64,000 nucleotides of DNA. Origin: Lonicera japonica (lineage: Eukaryota > Streptophyta > Magnoliopsida > Dipsacales > Caprifoliaceae). The notes under the pieces were generated by a model. That model made no database searches and was not told the DNA's origin. It saw only the letters and a list, made by a program, of their open reading frames with translations. Within the stretch, counting starts at the first letter, position 1. Each line of letters starts with the position of its first letter. The position numbers and the translations under genes were made by a program. The DNA lies in NCBI GenBank assembly GCA_021464415.1, contig JAKCWG010000921.1:310001-374000 (forward strand). The letters are read 5' to 3'. Below are positions 48,185 through 58,575 of the stretch, piece after piece.

Positions 48185-48400
48185 TATTAAAGATGCTCTT
48201 GTTAAAAGAAAAAGAAGAAAAAATTACACACCTCACAACAAGATCACTAGTTGGCACAGCTGAAGATGAAGCACTTTTCAATTGGAAGTTCTCTACATCA
48301 TCCAAAAAAATTAATCAACAAACCAACACAAGCACGTATATGCATGAATTAGTGACAAAATCAAAGCACCCAATTGCTTCTATAGTCTCCTAAATTAATA
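48185..48400. repeat. Segmental repeat shared with 58905-59100
   Basis: Landmarks such as 'gctgaagatgaagc', 'ggaagttctct' and 'catccaaaaa' occur in the same order at 48185-48400 and 58905-59100. This is one end of a larger duplication family that also includes 49840-50480 and its counterparts at 59120-62350 and 62350-64000. Confidence 0.7.
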
Positions 48401-48408
48401 ACCAAGAA

Positions 48409-49806
48409 TATTGAGAATAGTTTATTCAAATCATTAATCCCACATAAGAAAATTGTATAACTTAACAAATGTTGATAAATATGGTAATGTCATCACATAA
48501 TAATAAGATATTTTAAGATAAAACCCCACACGTGGCCAAAGGTCTTTAAGTCAGAGATAAATATCTTTATTATGTGGTGGATCAGTTGGGTTGGCCTGTT
48601 GCCAACCTTGGGGTAAGAGGTCCAGCTCGCTCGAAAGATCAAGAATGTAGTCATTGTAGAGCTAACGTACATCGAAGTACTATTGTCAAGGTGGTTGTGC
48701 ATAGAATCTTGAGTTTGGTGAAATATGATGTACCTTGAGACATACATGGACTACTGTTAAAGTGGTTGTGCAAAGAATCTCAACTAAGTTGAAATAGTTA
48801 TTCCACATTATCTGCATTGTCCGAGGTGGATGATCATGGGGAGGGTGTTGAGTGATGATCTACGTGGATAATACTTCAAAGGTAGATCCAAGGTGGACTA
48901 AGGTCCTACCAAGGTGGATTGCAGGACCAGTGTTAGTCCATGGTGAAGATAAAGGAGGACTAGTCTTATCCAAGGTGGAGATTGTTGGTGTTGCCTCATG
49001 ATCTACATTGACTGAGTTAGACGACAATGGGGAGGGTTTTGATTGATGATCTACATGGATGATAGTTCAAAGGTTGATCCAAGGTTGACTAAGATATAGT
49101 TTCAGGTGGAACATTGCTGGACCGGTGTTAGTCCAAGGTGGAGGCAAATGTGGACTAGTTTTATACAAGGTGGAGATTGTTGGTGTTGAGTGATGATCTA
49201 CACGAATGATAGTGCAAAAGAGGATCCAAGGTGTATTAAGATATAGGTCTAGATGGAAACAAGGTGGATTGCTGGACCAGGTGATAAATCCAAGGTGGAG
49301 CTTTGGTGATCTACATGGATAATAATTCAAAGGTGGATCCAAGGTAGACTAAGGTATATATCCAAGTAGAGCCAAGGTGGAATACTAGACCGGTGGAGTC
49401 AAAAGTGGACTAATTTAATCCAAGGCGAAGATTGTTGATAATATAATGGTTGGTTTAAACTATTGATTTACTAATATGATATTTCAAAGGTGGATCCAAC
49501 ATGGACTAAGTTATAGGTTCAAGTGGCATGGAGCCACAGTAGATCAGTGTTAGTTCGAGGTGGAGCAAAAGGTGGATTGGTTTGATCCAATGCGGAGATT
49601 ATTGAGAATGGTTGACTCAAACCATTAATCCCACTTGAGAAAATTATAAAACTCAATAAGGGTTAATAAGTAATGTAGTATCACCACATAATAACGAGAC
49701 CTTTTAAGATAAAACTCTACACATATGGCCAAAGGTATTTATGTTAGAGATACTACCTATAACTACCTCACAAAGAAGACCAAAGTCAAGAGCAGTGAGC
49801 ACAACA
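48409..49806 (+). mobile_element. TRIM-like element in plus orientation with an expanded interior
   Basis: This is the same family as the array at 8638-13635. The left LTR is 48409-about 48606. A degenerate primer-site region follows (48608-48632). The interior contains several partial duplications, each holding the polypurine-like 'ccaaggtggagattgttg' (near 48975, 49165 and 49427). The second LTR is 49600-49806 (207 bp), starting TATTGAGAATGG and ending GTGAGCACAACA, the same length as the LTR at 13429-13635. No coding capacity. Target duplication not resolved. Confidence 0.7.
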
Positions 49807-50284
49807 ATAAAAAAAAGTATATTAAAAATAATTACTAGAATCAAACTAAGCCCAAATTGTAACTTTGTACACAAAATACACCAGAGAAAAGCAAAAGGGA
49901 GCAAATTAGATGATGATGATAATGTTGCTGCATGGGTCCACTATGTAGAATAAGCTCAGCTTTCCAAAAGGAAAAATAGTGCGGGGACAGTTCTCCACTT
50001 CTCTAGACCCATGCATAAGATAATTAATGTGCATTACCAAACAAAACCCATGTCATCCATCAAAATTACTTTGGTCAAAAAAAAAAAACACTAATATTAA
50101 TTATTTAAATAAAACCAAGAAATCATCTGTATTACAAGGAGGTCAGGAGATTCATATTTAAAGTGGTCAGGAGATTCATATTTAAAGTAAATATCCAACA
50201 AAGGGTTCACATGAATTTACGAAAAGTCCTACTTAAAAGTAAATGTTAATTTTATATATATATATATATATTTAAGTTTCTCCC

Positions 50285-50375
50285 ATAAGTCGAACCTTTA
50301 ACGTCAAGGTAAAGTCTCTCCCTGAAGCAAGAGTGAATGTTGCCTACCAATGGATAGGCACCTCCTCAATGTTTA
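50285..50375 (-). repeat. tRNA-like SINE fragment, minus strand
   Basis: Read on the minus strand it has an A-box-like 'cctatccattggtaggca' and a B-box-like GGTTCGACTTATGG about 60 bases on. Related fragments sit at the same place in the sister repeats (about 62030-62140 and 63700-63800). It is probably a SINE fragment carried by the segmental duplication. Confidence 0.45.
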
Positions 50376-50393
50376 AGAAAGTTCAATTTGAAG

Positions 50394-50480
50394 AAGTTAG
50401 ATTTAATTATATGCCCTATAATAAAAATAAAAAATAAACAAAAATAAAAATAGCATATTCTATAATAGAGTAAAAACTAA
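50394..50480 (+). repeat. Left 87-bp direct repeat flanking the endogenous virus
   Basis: Bases 50394-50480 recur at 58576-58662, same length, with two differences in 87 bp. The repeats abut the viral sequence on both sides. Removing the insert and one copy rebuilds a host sequence that is continuous in the sister copies (near 62155-62260). This is a long target-site duplication. Confidence 0.9.
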
Positions 50481-50515
50481 TTTTATTGTTTCTGTTTATT
50501 AAATTTCCTTTTGAA

Positions 50516-51740
50516 ATGTTGAGCAGATCAATTTCTCGTTCAAAATATGTTCCCAGTTCTTTTATAAAGAACACCGATGATGTTGAATTTTCTAATATAG
50601 AAAATAAATTATTAAACTGGCATTTACCTATGGTTAAACCAAACAAAATTTATAATTCTGGAATGTTTGATTTTATTTCTTCAATGTCTATTAAAAATAT
50701 TGAACAGACTATTCTTGTTGGTAATAATCTTGATCATATGCAATTATTACATGAAGATGAAATCTTACGCTATAAAGATAAGTATAAATATATGCATATT
50801 GGCTTAATACAAGTAGCTATTAAACCTTTAACTTCTCTTGGTTTAAATACCTCTTTATTAATTGCTTTATGTGATTGTAGACATAATAAATTCAAAGATT
50901 CCTTATTAGGAATAATCCAAACTAGTTTATGTGATGGTCCAGTTTATTTTAACTGCTTCCCTGATTATTCTGTCTCTTTATCTGATAAAAATTTATTAGA
51001 TGTTTTAACCTTAAATATTCAAATGAGTGGTTATGATTTGAAAGAAGGTAGTGAACCTTTAAATGTTACTTATAGAGTTCATTATAAAGTTATGAATACC
51101 CTTAGTCCTAATGCTAAGAGATATGATCCTAAGGGAAAAACTACTCTTATTGAAACTAATTTATTAAAATCTGATATAACCGTGCCTAGAACCATTAAAT
51201 GGAATGAAATTGAATTACCTGAACAATGGCTTCTGGAGGCTGCTGCTCCACCAACCCCTGTTGAAAACAAAAAGATTGAAGAAATTCTTCAATTTGATGA
51301 TGGAGATGTAATTGTTAGATTTGATAATAATAAGACTGCTAGGTTATCTACCTCATCCAAAAGACCATCTTCAGCCTCTCATTCTGAAAGCCAAAGATTT
51401 TATACACCGGCCCCTACTATTAGCTCTAGTATTCCTATTTCTAGAAATCCCTTAGAAGCAGAAGTTTCTGGTACTAAAAATGGTGAGTTACAATTCGAAG
51501 GAGTTATTAACTCTCAGCAAAATATTCCTCATGGTGTTTATTCTAAACCTCCCTCAAAAAATGAACCTGATACTATGTCAGAATTAGGTTTTGCTATGAA
51601 ACAAATTATGACAATTACTAAAAGTGAATTTTCTTATAAAAGAGTAGATTGTAATACTGAATTTATGCAAGAAAAATATTCTGATTTTAGAAAATGGTTT
51701 TTTGCAGAATTTTCTGATGAACAAAAAAAAAATTTAAAAA
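50516..51740 (+). pseudogene. ORF1 part: movement protein-like domain (30K superfamily)
   Basis: An open stretch of about 400 codons from the ORF1 ATG, ending in the frame change at the A10 run. Position at the N-terminus of the polyprotein, and a central core with a conserved-looking 'LIALCDCRHNKFKDS', fit the 30K movement protein of Caulimoviridae, which enlarges plasmodesmata for cell-to-cell spread. A serine-rich linker (about 51345-51440) follows. The call rests mainly on position and length. Confidence 0.7.
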
Positions 51741-52056
51741 TAAATTTTATGAACATATTGACGAACATGAAGAAGTTATTCCTTTTGTCACATGGTTTTA
51801 TAGTAATTATGAAGGTGATTATCCTACCATTTGTACTATTGACAGTTTTTATAAAACTTGGAAAACAGCTTCTGGAAATATGGTCCAGTCTCTTTATCCT
51901 CCTACTGAAGCATTAAAAATAGATGTATGAGAAAATCAGGTTTTAGAAACTAATGCCTTTACCTCTAATATTAGATTAATTTCACCTCATGTAGGTCCTG
52001 ATGATCTTAATAAGGTTATTAAGCAGAACAATTATACTAACCTTCATATACAAACT

Positions 52057-53449
52057 ATGGCGAGTCAATTAACTCGTATTGATGAAACTTTAGAAAAGGT
52101 TCAAGCCTTAGAAGAAAAGAAACAAATTTCTATAATAGAAAAACCCAAGGTTGAAACCTCTTATATTAAACCAGTTATAGAAATCACTGAAAAGTTTAAA
52201 ACTGCTGATAAAAATAAAGAAATTGTTGATGCTCTTACTAAAAAATTAGAGAATCTTCAATTATTCAACGGAAAACAGGTTCTCCCTATTACCCAGAGTG
52301 AGGATGTCTCTGATTATGAGACTGAATTTTTTGATATTACTCAATTTAAAAATGAGTTATTAGCCATGGAAGGAGATCTTAATAAAATAACTTTTGGAGA
52401 AACCCATGTGGCTACTCAAATGGCTCCTACTAGGACTTATTACCAACGTCCTACCCCCCAAGATATGTTATTTGAAGAAGAAGCTATTTTTAATCCTACG
52501 GTTAATTATAGTGCTAAAACTATTTATGAATGGTATATTGATGGTATGTCCGAATATCAAATATTAACTCAATTATACCGTATGACTATGTATGGCACTG
52601 CTTGTAAAGCTAGTGGTAGCAGTGATAAAAGTGTTGCTGAATTTATGATTGCAGGTTTTTCTGGCCAATTAAGAGGTTGGTGGGATAACGTTTTGACTGA
52701 TAGTCAAAGAACTGAGATTAAAAACTCTGTAAAAATTGTTAATATTAATGTCACTATTAAAAATGAACAAGGTCAAGACATTACCCAGGTTCAACCCAAA
52801 GCTAAAGAGAATGCTGTTTATTCTCTCCTAACTGCTATTGTACAACACTTTATAGGTCCTCACCCTACCATATTAGATAGAAGTAAGGATTTATTAATAA
52901 ATCTGAAGTGCCCTACTTTGACCCATTTTAGATGGTATAAGGATGTATTCCTATCCAAAGTTATGACAAGGGAGGATGCTAATGCAGATTTTTGGAAAGA
53001 AAAATTTATAACAGGTCTTCCTACCTTATTTGCCCAAAAGGTTAAAGACCGTATTAGTAAAAAACATGGTGGTACTTCCATTCCTTACAAGGATTATACT
53101 TATGGCTATCTTATTAGTGAATGCATTGCTGAAGGATTATCCCTATGTAATGATATTAAGCTTAAAGCTCAACTTAAAGCTCATAATTTAACTGGTCGTA
53201 AAGAAATAGGAGAATTTTGTGATCAGTTTGCTTATGATATGAGTATTCCTTATTCTAGGACTAAGAAAACCACCGATAGCTCTAATAAAACTAGAAAACA
53301 CCATAAAAGGCGTAAAAAATCACATAAAGCGCCCCAACCTTCTACTTCTAGGACCCCTTATAGGAAGCCTGGGCCTAACAAAAAGCCCAATATGAGCCAA
53401 AGTTATTTGTAGAAAATGTGGCAAGGCTGGCCACTATGCTAATAAATGT
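52057..53449 (+). pseudogene. ORF1 part: coat protein region with C-terminal zinc knuckle
   Basis: This long open stretch has a helical start, a core containing 'GQLRGWWDNVLT' (the gag/coat-like motif of plant pararetroviruses) and a basic K/R-rich tail. The zinc knuckle CRKCGKAGHYANKC, of the CX2CX4HX4C type, is at 53408-53449 but in the next frame. The frame change between the core and the knuckle separates RNA binding from the coat core in this copy. Confidence 0.8.
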
Positions 53450-54049
53450 TGGACTAAACAAAAGCTTAATGAAATAGCTGATGAAGGCCTTAAAAGGCAA
53501 CTTATGGCGGTTTTATTAAACCCTAGTGATAATGAGGAAGAAAATGAAGAGGAAGAAGTTAATGAGATTAGATCATCTCCTTCTGGTTCCTCTAGTAATA
53601 ATTCGGAGTCTGATTCTGATTGTAAGTGCAAATCCCAGACTGATTATTATAAGGCTATATTAGAAACCAATGGTCTTAGTATTAATGTCCTTACTAAAGA
53701 AGAACAGTCTATTTTAGATCTTATAGATCAAGTTGAGGATACCAGTGTTAAACGCAAACTTATAGAGCATTATTTGACTACGTTTAAAACTGAAAAAAGT
53801 ATTCTTCCCAGTACAGAACCATATTCTTTGCATAATATTCTTGAAAGTTTTTATAAAACACCTGAAAAAGAAGTCACTATTTTCGACATAAAAAATGAGA
53901 TTAATAGTTTAAAAACTGAAATAAGAGATATTAAATTTCGCCTTTCTATTATTGAAAAAACTTCTACTAGTACTGAAAGTTCCTCATCACAAACTGTTGC
54001 CCTAAATATTAGTGATAATTTTCTTAATCTTATTGACAACATTATAATC

Positions 54050-54420
54050 CAAAAATGGTATGTTAACATTACTATTGTTATCGATAAAGATTTTGTCCTA
54101 AAAGATATAGCTCTTTTAGATACAGGAGCTGATATGAATTGTATTAGGGAAGGATTAGTCCCTACAAAGTATTTTGAAAAAACTTCCGAATCCATGACTA
54201 GTGCAGGAGGTAATAAACTAAAAATTAAATATAAGTTATCTAATGCTTACGTCTGTAATGACGGTCTTTGTATAAAAAGTACTTTTATTTTAATCAAAGA
54301 TTTATCCCAAAGAATTATACTAGGAACTCCTTTTTTAAAACTCATAGAACCCTTTACAAAAACTGAGGAGGGAGTAGTTACACAGTTTGATAATAAAGAA
54401 ATTTTATTTAAATTTATTAC
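54050..54420 (+). pseudogene. ORF1 part: aspartic protease domain
   Basis: The active site D-T-G-A is at 54119-54130 within 'LLDTGADMNCI'. Downstream 'RIILGTPFL' (about 54310-54340) is the typical flap-proximal strand ending of retroviral-type proteases. The domain cleaves the polyprotein in related viruses. No lesion is seen in this domain. Confidence 0.88.
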
Positions 54421-54589
54421 TAAATCTCGTATTAAAGAGGTCAATGAGGTCAAAGATAAACTCGTCTTTATAGAAAAACAGTTAGAATATTTACAAGAAG
54501 ATTTTAAAATTATGAATATAAATCTCCAAATTAATGCCCCAAAAACAAAACTCTCTATTAAGAATTTACAGGAACGAATTATCCATGAG

Positions 54590-55960
54590 ATTTGCAGTGA
54601 GATTCCTACTGCTTTTTGGGATCGTAAAAAGCATATTGTTCCCCTTCCTTATGAGGAAAATTTCAATGAAAATGATATTTCTACTAAATCCAAACCCGCT
54701 CAAATGAATTCTGTTTTATTAGAATATTGTAAAACTGAAATTTCTTCTCTTATCGAGAAAAAACTTATTAGGAAAAGTTACTCCCCGTGGAGTTGTACAG
54801 CCTTCTATGTTAATAAGGCTTCTGAAATTGAGCGAGGTGCTCCTAGGCTTGTTATTAATTATAAACCCTTGAATAAAGTTTTAAAATGGATTAGGTATCC
54901 TCTTCCTAATAAAAAAGATTTATTGGCCCGATTACAAGCCGCTATTATATTTTCTAAATTTGATCTAAAATCTGGTTATTGGCAGATTCAAATTGCTGAG
55001 ATTGATAAATATAAGACTGCTTTTACAGTTCCTTTTGGACATTATGAATGGAACGTTATGCCTTTTGGGTTAAAAAATGCCCCTTCAGAATTTCAAAACA
55101 TTATGAATGATATTTTCACTCCTTACAGTGCTTTTTCTATTGTTTATATTGATGATATTCTTATCTTTTCTAATAGTGTGGATCAGCATATTAAGCACAT
55201 TCAAATATTTATAAAAATTATTAAAAATGCTAGCCTGGTGGTTTCGGCAAAAAAGATGAGTATTTTTCAAACTAAGATAAGGTTTTTAGGACATGAAATT
55301 ACTAAGGGAAGTATTATTCCTATAAACAGGGCTATCGAATTTGCTAATAAATTCCCTGATGAAATTAGAAATAAAACCCAATTACAAAGATTTTTAGGAT
55401 CTTTAAATTATATTCGGGATTATTACAAAAATCTGGCTACAAATTGTATTTCGCTTTATGAACGGTTAAGAAAAAATCCTCTTCCTTGGTCTGAAAGACA
55501 TACTATAGCTGTTAAAAATATTAAATCAAAAGTTAAACAACTTCCTTGTTTAGCACTTGTATCTCCCTATTCTTTTAAAATTGTTGAAACCGATGCTTCT
55601 GATATTTGTTATGGTGGTATTCTAAAACAACAGTTTAAAGACTCTAATAAAGAAATCCTATCTAGATTTACTTCAGGAAAGTGGAATGATGCCCAGAAAA
55701 ATTATTCGACTATTAAAAAAGAAATATTATTTGTGGTGGAATGTATTTCTGATTTTCAGGAAGACTTATTAAATCAAGAATTCCTTTTACGCATTGATTG
55801 TCAAGCAGCTAAAGATGTGCTTGAAAAAGATGTTAAAAATATTGCTTCAAAACAAATATTTGCTAGATGGCAAGCTATATTATCAGTATTTGATTTTAAA
55901 ATAGAATTTATAAAAGGAGAATCAAATTCTCTTCCTGATTTCTTAACTAGAGAATTTTTG
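54590..55960 (+). pseudogene. ORF1 part: reverse transcriptase and RNase H
   Basis: The RT fingers and palm are intact: 'KFDLKSGYWQIQI' near 54957, 'FGLKNAPSEFQ' near 55065, and the catalytic YIDD at 55145-55156. RNase H begins near 55560 with 'VETDASD' and continues with an E ('KKEILFVVE') and a D ('RIDCQAAKD') in the right order. This is the hallmark of reverse-transcribing viruses. The domains themselves have no stop or frameshift. Confidence 0.93.
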
Positions 55961-55974
55961 CAGGGAAAGGTCTC

Positions 55975-57321
55975 ATGAGCAGACCATCCGTTTCCTCTTC
56001 CTCTTATAGAGGAAATAGAGGCAGAGGAGGTCCTTCTCGATCTCCTTCTCGAAATATTGGGTCATCTGGGATTAAATCCCAGCCTTCCTCTTCTCAGGTT
56101 AAACCACCGTCCCCTGGCACATTCAAAGAGGCTCTTAAAGAGGAAACACAGGTGGCTTTAAATAAGTCACAACAAGATTTTGTTCTTTATTTACAAAAGG
56201 GTGATCAAAGGTATGCCATGAATCCTGGGACTATTGCCCAGAGGTATTTCGAAAACAAACTTGAATTTCCTCTTATCAGTGGGAAAAAGCGAGAATATTA
56301 TGAAGCTATTTTGAAAGATACCGACAGTGTAGTATTTACACATATGAACAGAAATGTGGGTTCATTTAACCCAGAAATTGCCTTCAGCAAAGCCTTTATT
56401 AAAGGAGTTATTAGTATTGAAGAATGGGGATTAAATCCCAATAAAGAACAATTGCTAAGGACTAATTATTCCGATAATAGAACTGATCCCCGTGCTTATA
56501 ATTACTAGGACTATATTGACGCCTGGAAAAAGGCTTTTCTATATCAGAACCAATATAATTCTCATACTTGGTTCTTCCGTATTGATAGCATTAAATGCGA
56601 TGATTCTTATTTAGAATCCCTTCCTCACTGGTTCTTTCAGTGGTTTATTCTTAATGGTCCAGAAGAGGATATTTTCCCAAATAATTTATATGAATTATTT
56701 ATTGCTTATAGCAAAAATCACCCTAGGCTTCTTATTAAGGAGCAACATCCTATTTCTAATTTTGAATTATTACATTTTCTTACTAAATACCATATTCCTT
56801 GGATATTTCAATGGAATTATAATACTACCACTCGTAGTAATGGTTTATATTTATTAGTCCGTGACTATTATTATAAATGGTGGCCAAAATTTGACACCAC
56901 CGAACTTATAGTTCAAATTAAAAAAGACTTATTTGAATTTCTTGAGTTCAATAAAAAATCAGCGGATGATGATGCTTTCTTAAAGAAACAAGTTATTGAA
57001 AAATCTGAGTTTAAAACTCCGTCTTTGGCTTCTCTTAAAGAGAAATTTCCCAATACCCCTATCAAAGAGCTTAAAGCTAAGATTCTACAAAATTTGGCAT
57101 CTCAACTTGATATGGATGAAGATTTCATGTCAGTATCCCAAGACTCAAAGTCCGAAGTAAAATCTGAACCAAGTAATCAATTGATTAATATTGATGATGA
57201 TAACTTTGCTGAGCCCAATGAAGACATGACAACGCATATGGGAAGATGGCTCGCTAGTCTGTATAAAGACTCAACTACTCCACCTGCCAAACAAGACAAA
57301 GGAAAGAACCAAGTGGAGTAA
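55975..57321 (+). pseudogene. Endogenous pararetrovirus ORF2, unknown function, one internal stop
   Basis: The ATG at 55975 overlaps the ORF1 stop as ATGA, suggesting linked translation by reinitiation. The N-terminus is rich in S, R and G and probably disordered. The middle is tryptophan/tyrosine-rich with 'IEEWGLNPNKEQLL'. The C-terminus is acidic. One in-frame TAG at 56506-56508 interrupts the frame after 177 codons. The same frame is then open to TAA at 57319-57321. Florendoviruses have an ORF2 of unknown role at this place; I assign no activity. Confidence 0.82.
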
Positions 57322-57547
57322 AAATTAAGATATAATTATGATATACCAACAGCTTTATTAAAGCAAAAGATTCTTGGCCGAACGACTGCAATTTGGAGCA
57401 CACGCAACCAAGAGTCAGCAATTAATTATTGCTCTTTACTGTTTAAAAACACTGTTTGTAATTATTTATGTCTACTGTTTGCTTTTACTGTGCACTCTAC
57501 TGTTTGCTTTCTCTGTGCACTTTTCCTGTTTGTTTTACTTTTCCCTT

Positions 57548-57574
57548 CTATTTAAACCAGGCATGTTGGTTTAA
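57548..57574 (+). promoter_or_regulatory. Viral TATA-like box overlapping a small hairpin
   Basis: CTATTTAAA at 57548-57556 lies about 150 bp before the primer site, where the pregenomic RNA promoter of a pararetrovirus is expected. It overlaps a perfect stem: TTAAACCA (57552-57559) and TGGTTTAA (57567-57574) with a 7-nt loop. A pyrimidine-rich run (57592-57613) lies downstream. The inverted copy repeats these signals on the minus strand near 57886-57878. Confidence 0.5.
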
Positions 57575-57657
57575 GAAGGTATCTTTGTTTTTCCTTTTTC
57601 TCTCTCTCTCCCTTAGTTGTTTCTCTTTCTTTGTATCATTTTGTATGTTTGTTTATC

Positions 57658-57664
57658 AATAAAA
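57658..57664 (+). terminator. Viral polyadenylation signal-like AATAAAA
   Basis: AATAAAA is at 57658-57664, about 100 bp after the TATA-like box and 45 bp before the primer site. This spacing of promoter, polyA signal and primer site is usual for terminally redundant pararetrovirus RNA. Confidence 0.5.
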
Positions 57665-57701
57665 TTTGAAGTTATGTTCATCATTCGGTCCTTGTATCAA
57701 T

Positions 57702-57714
57702 TTGGTATCAGAGC
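57702..57714 (+). other. Viral primer binding site (initiator tRNA-Met)
   Basis: TTGGTATCAGAGC at 57702-57714 is complementary to the 3' end of plant initiator tRNA-Met. By convention it marks position 1 of Caulimoviridae genomes and the minus-strand discontinuity. Here 57704-57714 is the unpaired loop between the two inverted arms. Confidence 0.88.
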
Positions 57715-57802
57715 AAATTGATACAAGGACCGAATGATGAACATAACTTCAAATTTTATTGATAAACAAACATACAAAATGATACAAAGAAAGAGAAACA
57801 AC

Positions 57803-57846
<44 letters not shown>

Positions 57847-58575
57847 CAAAGATACCTTCTTAAACCAACATGCCTGGTTTAAATAGAAGGGAAAAGTAAA
57901 GCAAACAGGAAAAGTGCACAGAGAAAGCAAACAGTAGAGTGCACAGTAAAAGCAAACAGTAGACATAAATAATTACAAACAGTGTTTTTAAACAGTAAAG
58001 AGCAATAATTAATTGCTGACTCTTGGTTGCGTGTGCTCCAAATTGCAGTCGTTCGACCAAGAATCTTTTGCTTTAATAAAGCTGTTGGTATATCATAATT
58101 ATATCTTAACTTTTACTCCACTTGGTTCTTTCCTTTGTCTTGTTTGGCAGGTGGAGTAGTTGAGTCTTCATACAGACTAGCGAGCCATCTTCCCATATGC
58201 GTTGTCATGTCTTCATTGGACTCAGCAAAGTTATCATCATCAATATTAATCAATTGATTACTTGGTTCAGATTTTACTTCGGACTTTGAGTCTTGGGATA
58301 CTGACATGAAATCTTCATCCATATCAAGTTGAGATGCCAAATTTTGTAGAATCTTAGCTTTAAGCTCTTTGATAGGGGTATTGGGAAATTTCTCTTTAAG
58401 AGAAGCCAAAGACGGAGTTTTAAACTCAGATTTTTCAATAACTTGTTTCTTTAAGAAAGCATCATCATCCGCTGATTTTTTATTGAACTCAAGAAATTCA
58501 AATAAGTCTTTTTTAATTTGAACTATAAGTTCGGTGGTGTCAAATTTTGGCCACCATTTATAATAATAGTCACGG
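57715..58575 (-). repeat. Right arm of the viral inverted repeat (about 861 bp), inverted copy of 56859-57703
   Basis: On the minus strand this reads the end of ORF2, the TATA-like box, the polyA-like signal and up to the primer site. It is 16 bp longer than the left arm, mainly because a (GA)n run at about 57808-57837 is expanded. The outer end, at 58575, meets the right 87-bp direct repeat without extra bases. Confidence 0.9.
58113..58575 (-). pseudogene. Second, inverted copy of the ORF2 C-terminal part
   Basis: The frame is open on the minus strand from the junction at 58575 to the stop at 58113-58115, without its own start region. In the last 98 residues it differs from the forward copy at two positions (S for P, E for K). 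It is a truncated piece of ORF2 and no independent product is proposed. Confidence 0.85.

Larger units (their letters stand above)
50516..55978 (+). pseudogene. Endogenous pararetrovirus ORF1 polyprotein (MP-CP-PR-RT-RNase H), broken in three places
   Basis: This would encode the movement protein, coat protein, aspartic protease, reverse transcriptase and RNase H of a florendovirus-like virus. The ATG at 50516 begins a movement-protein-like region. Breaks: a frame change at or near an A10 run (51723-51732), an in-frame TGA at 51928-51930, and a second frame change between about 53340 and 53405, just before the zinc knuckle. The rest is open, and the ORF ends at TGA 55976-55978, overlapping the ORF2 ATG. 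Codon use is strongly AT-biased. The breaks prevent one continuous polyprotein. Whether the A10 change is a mutation or an assembly slip cannot be told here. Confidence 0.88.
56859..57703 (+). repeat. Left arm of the viral inverted repeat (about 845 bp)
   Basis: This holds the last ~460 bp of ORF2 and the 3' region up to the primer site. It pairs with 57715-58575. Differences are a handful of substitutions and a longer CT/GA run in the right arm. Confidence 0.9.
50481..58575 (+). mobile_element. Endogenous florendovirus-like pararetrovirus (Caulimoviridae) with an inverted 3' tail
   Basis: An 8,095-bp viral insert holds ORF1 (50516-55978, broken), ORF2 (55975-57321, broken), a 3' region with TATA and polyA-like signals, a Met-tRNA primer site, and then an inverted copy of the ORF2 end and 3' region (57715-58575). 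There is no LTR, and a movement-protein-like domain leads the polyprotein, which separates it from Gypsy elements. One large ORF1 plus ORF2 of unknown role is the florendovirus plan. The leader between the primer site and ORF1 is missing at the left end, since viral DNA starts 35 bp before the ORF1 ATG. With four lesions in the ORFs it is a dead but fairly young copy. Confidence 0.9.

Noticed and set aside
57374..58060. Hydrophobic small proteins repeated on both strands
   Set aside because: They are translations of the viral 3' regulatory region and its inverted copy, which is pyrimidine-rich; they include the TATA-like box and primer-site flank.
50481..58575. The viral insert as a Ty3-Gypsy LTR retrotransposon
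   Set aside because: It has no LTRs. A movement-protein-like domain lies before the coat region, no integrase follows RNase H, and a second ORF overlaps by ATGA. The flanking repeat is host DNA shared with sister loci, not an LTR.
57715..58575. The inverted arm as an assembly duplication
   Set aside because: The arms differ by several substitutions and by a 16-bp length change in a CT/GA run, and the outer end joins the 87-bp target repeat exactly. An artefact would be expected to be identical. Long-read confirmation is still advisable.
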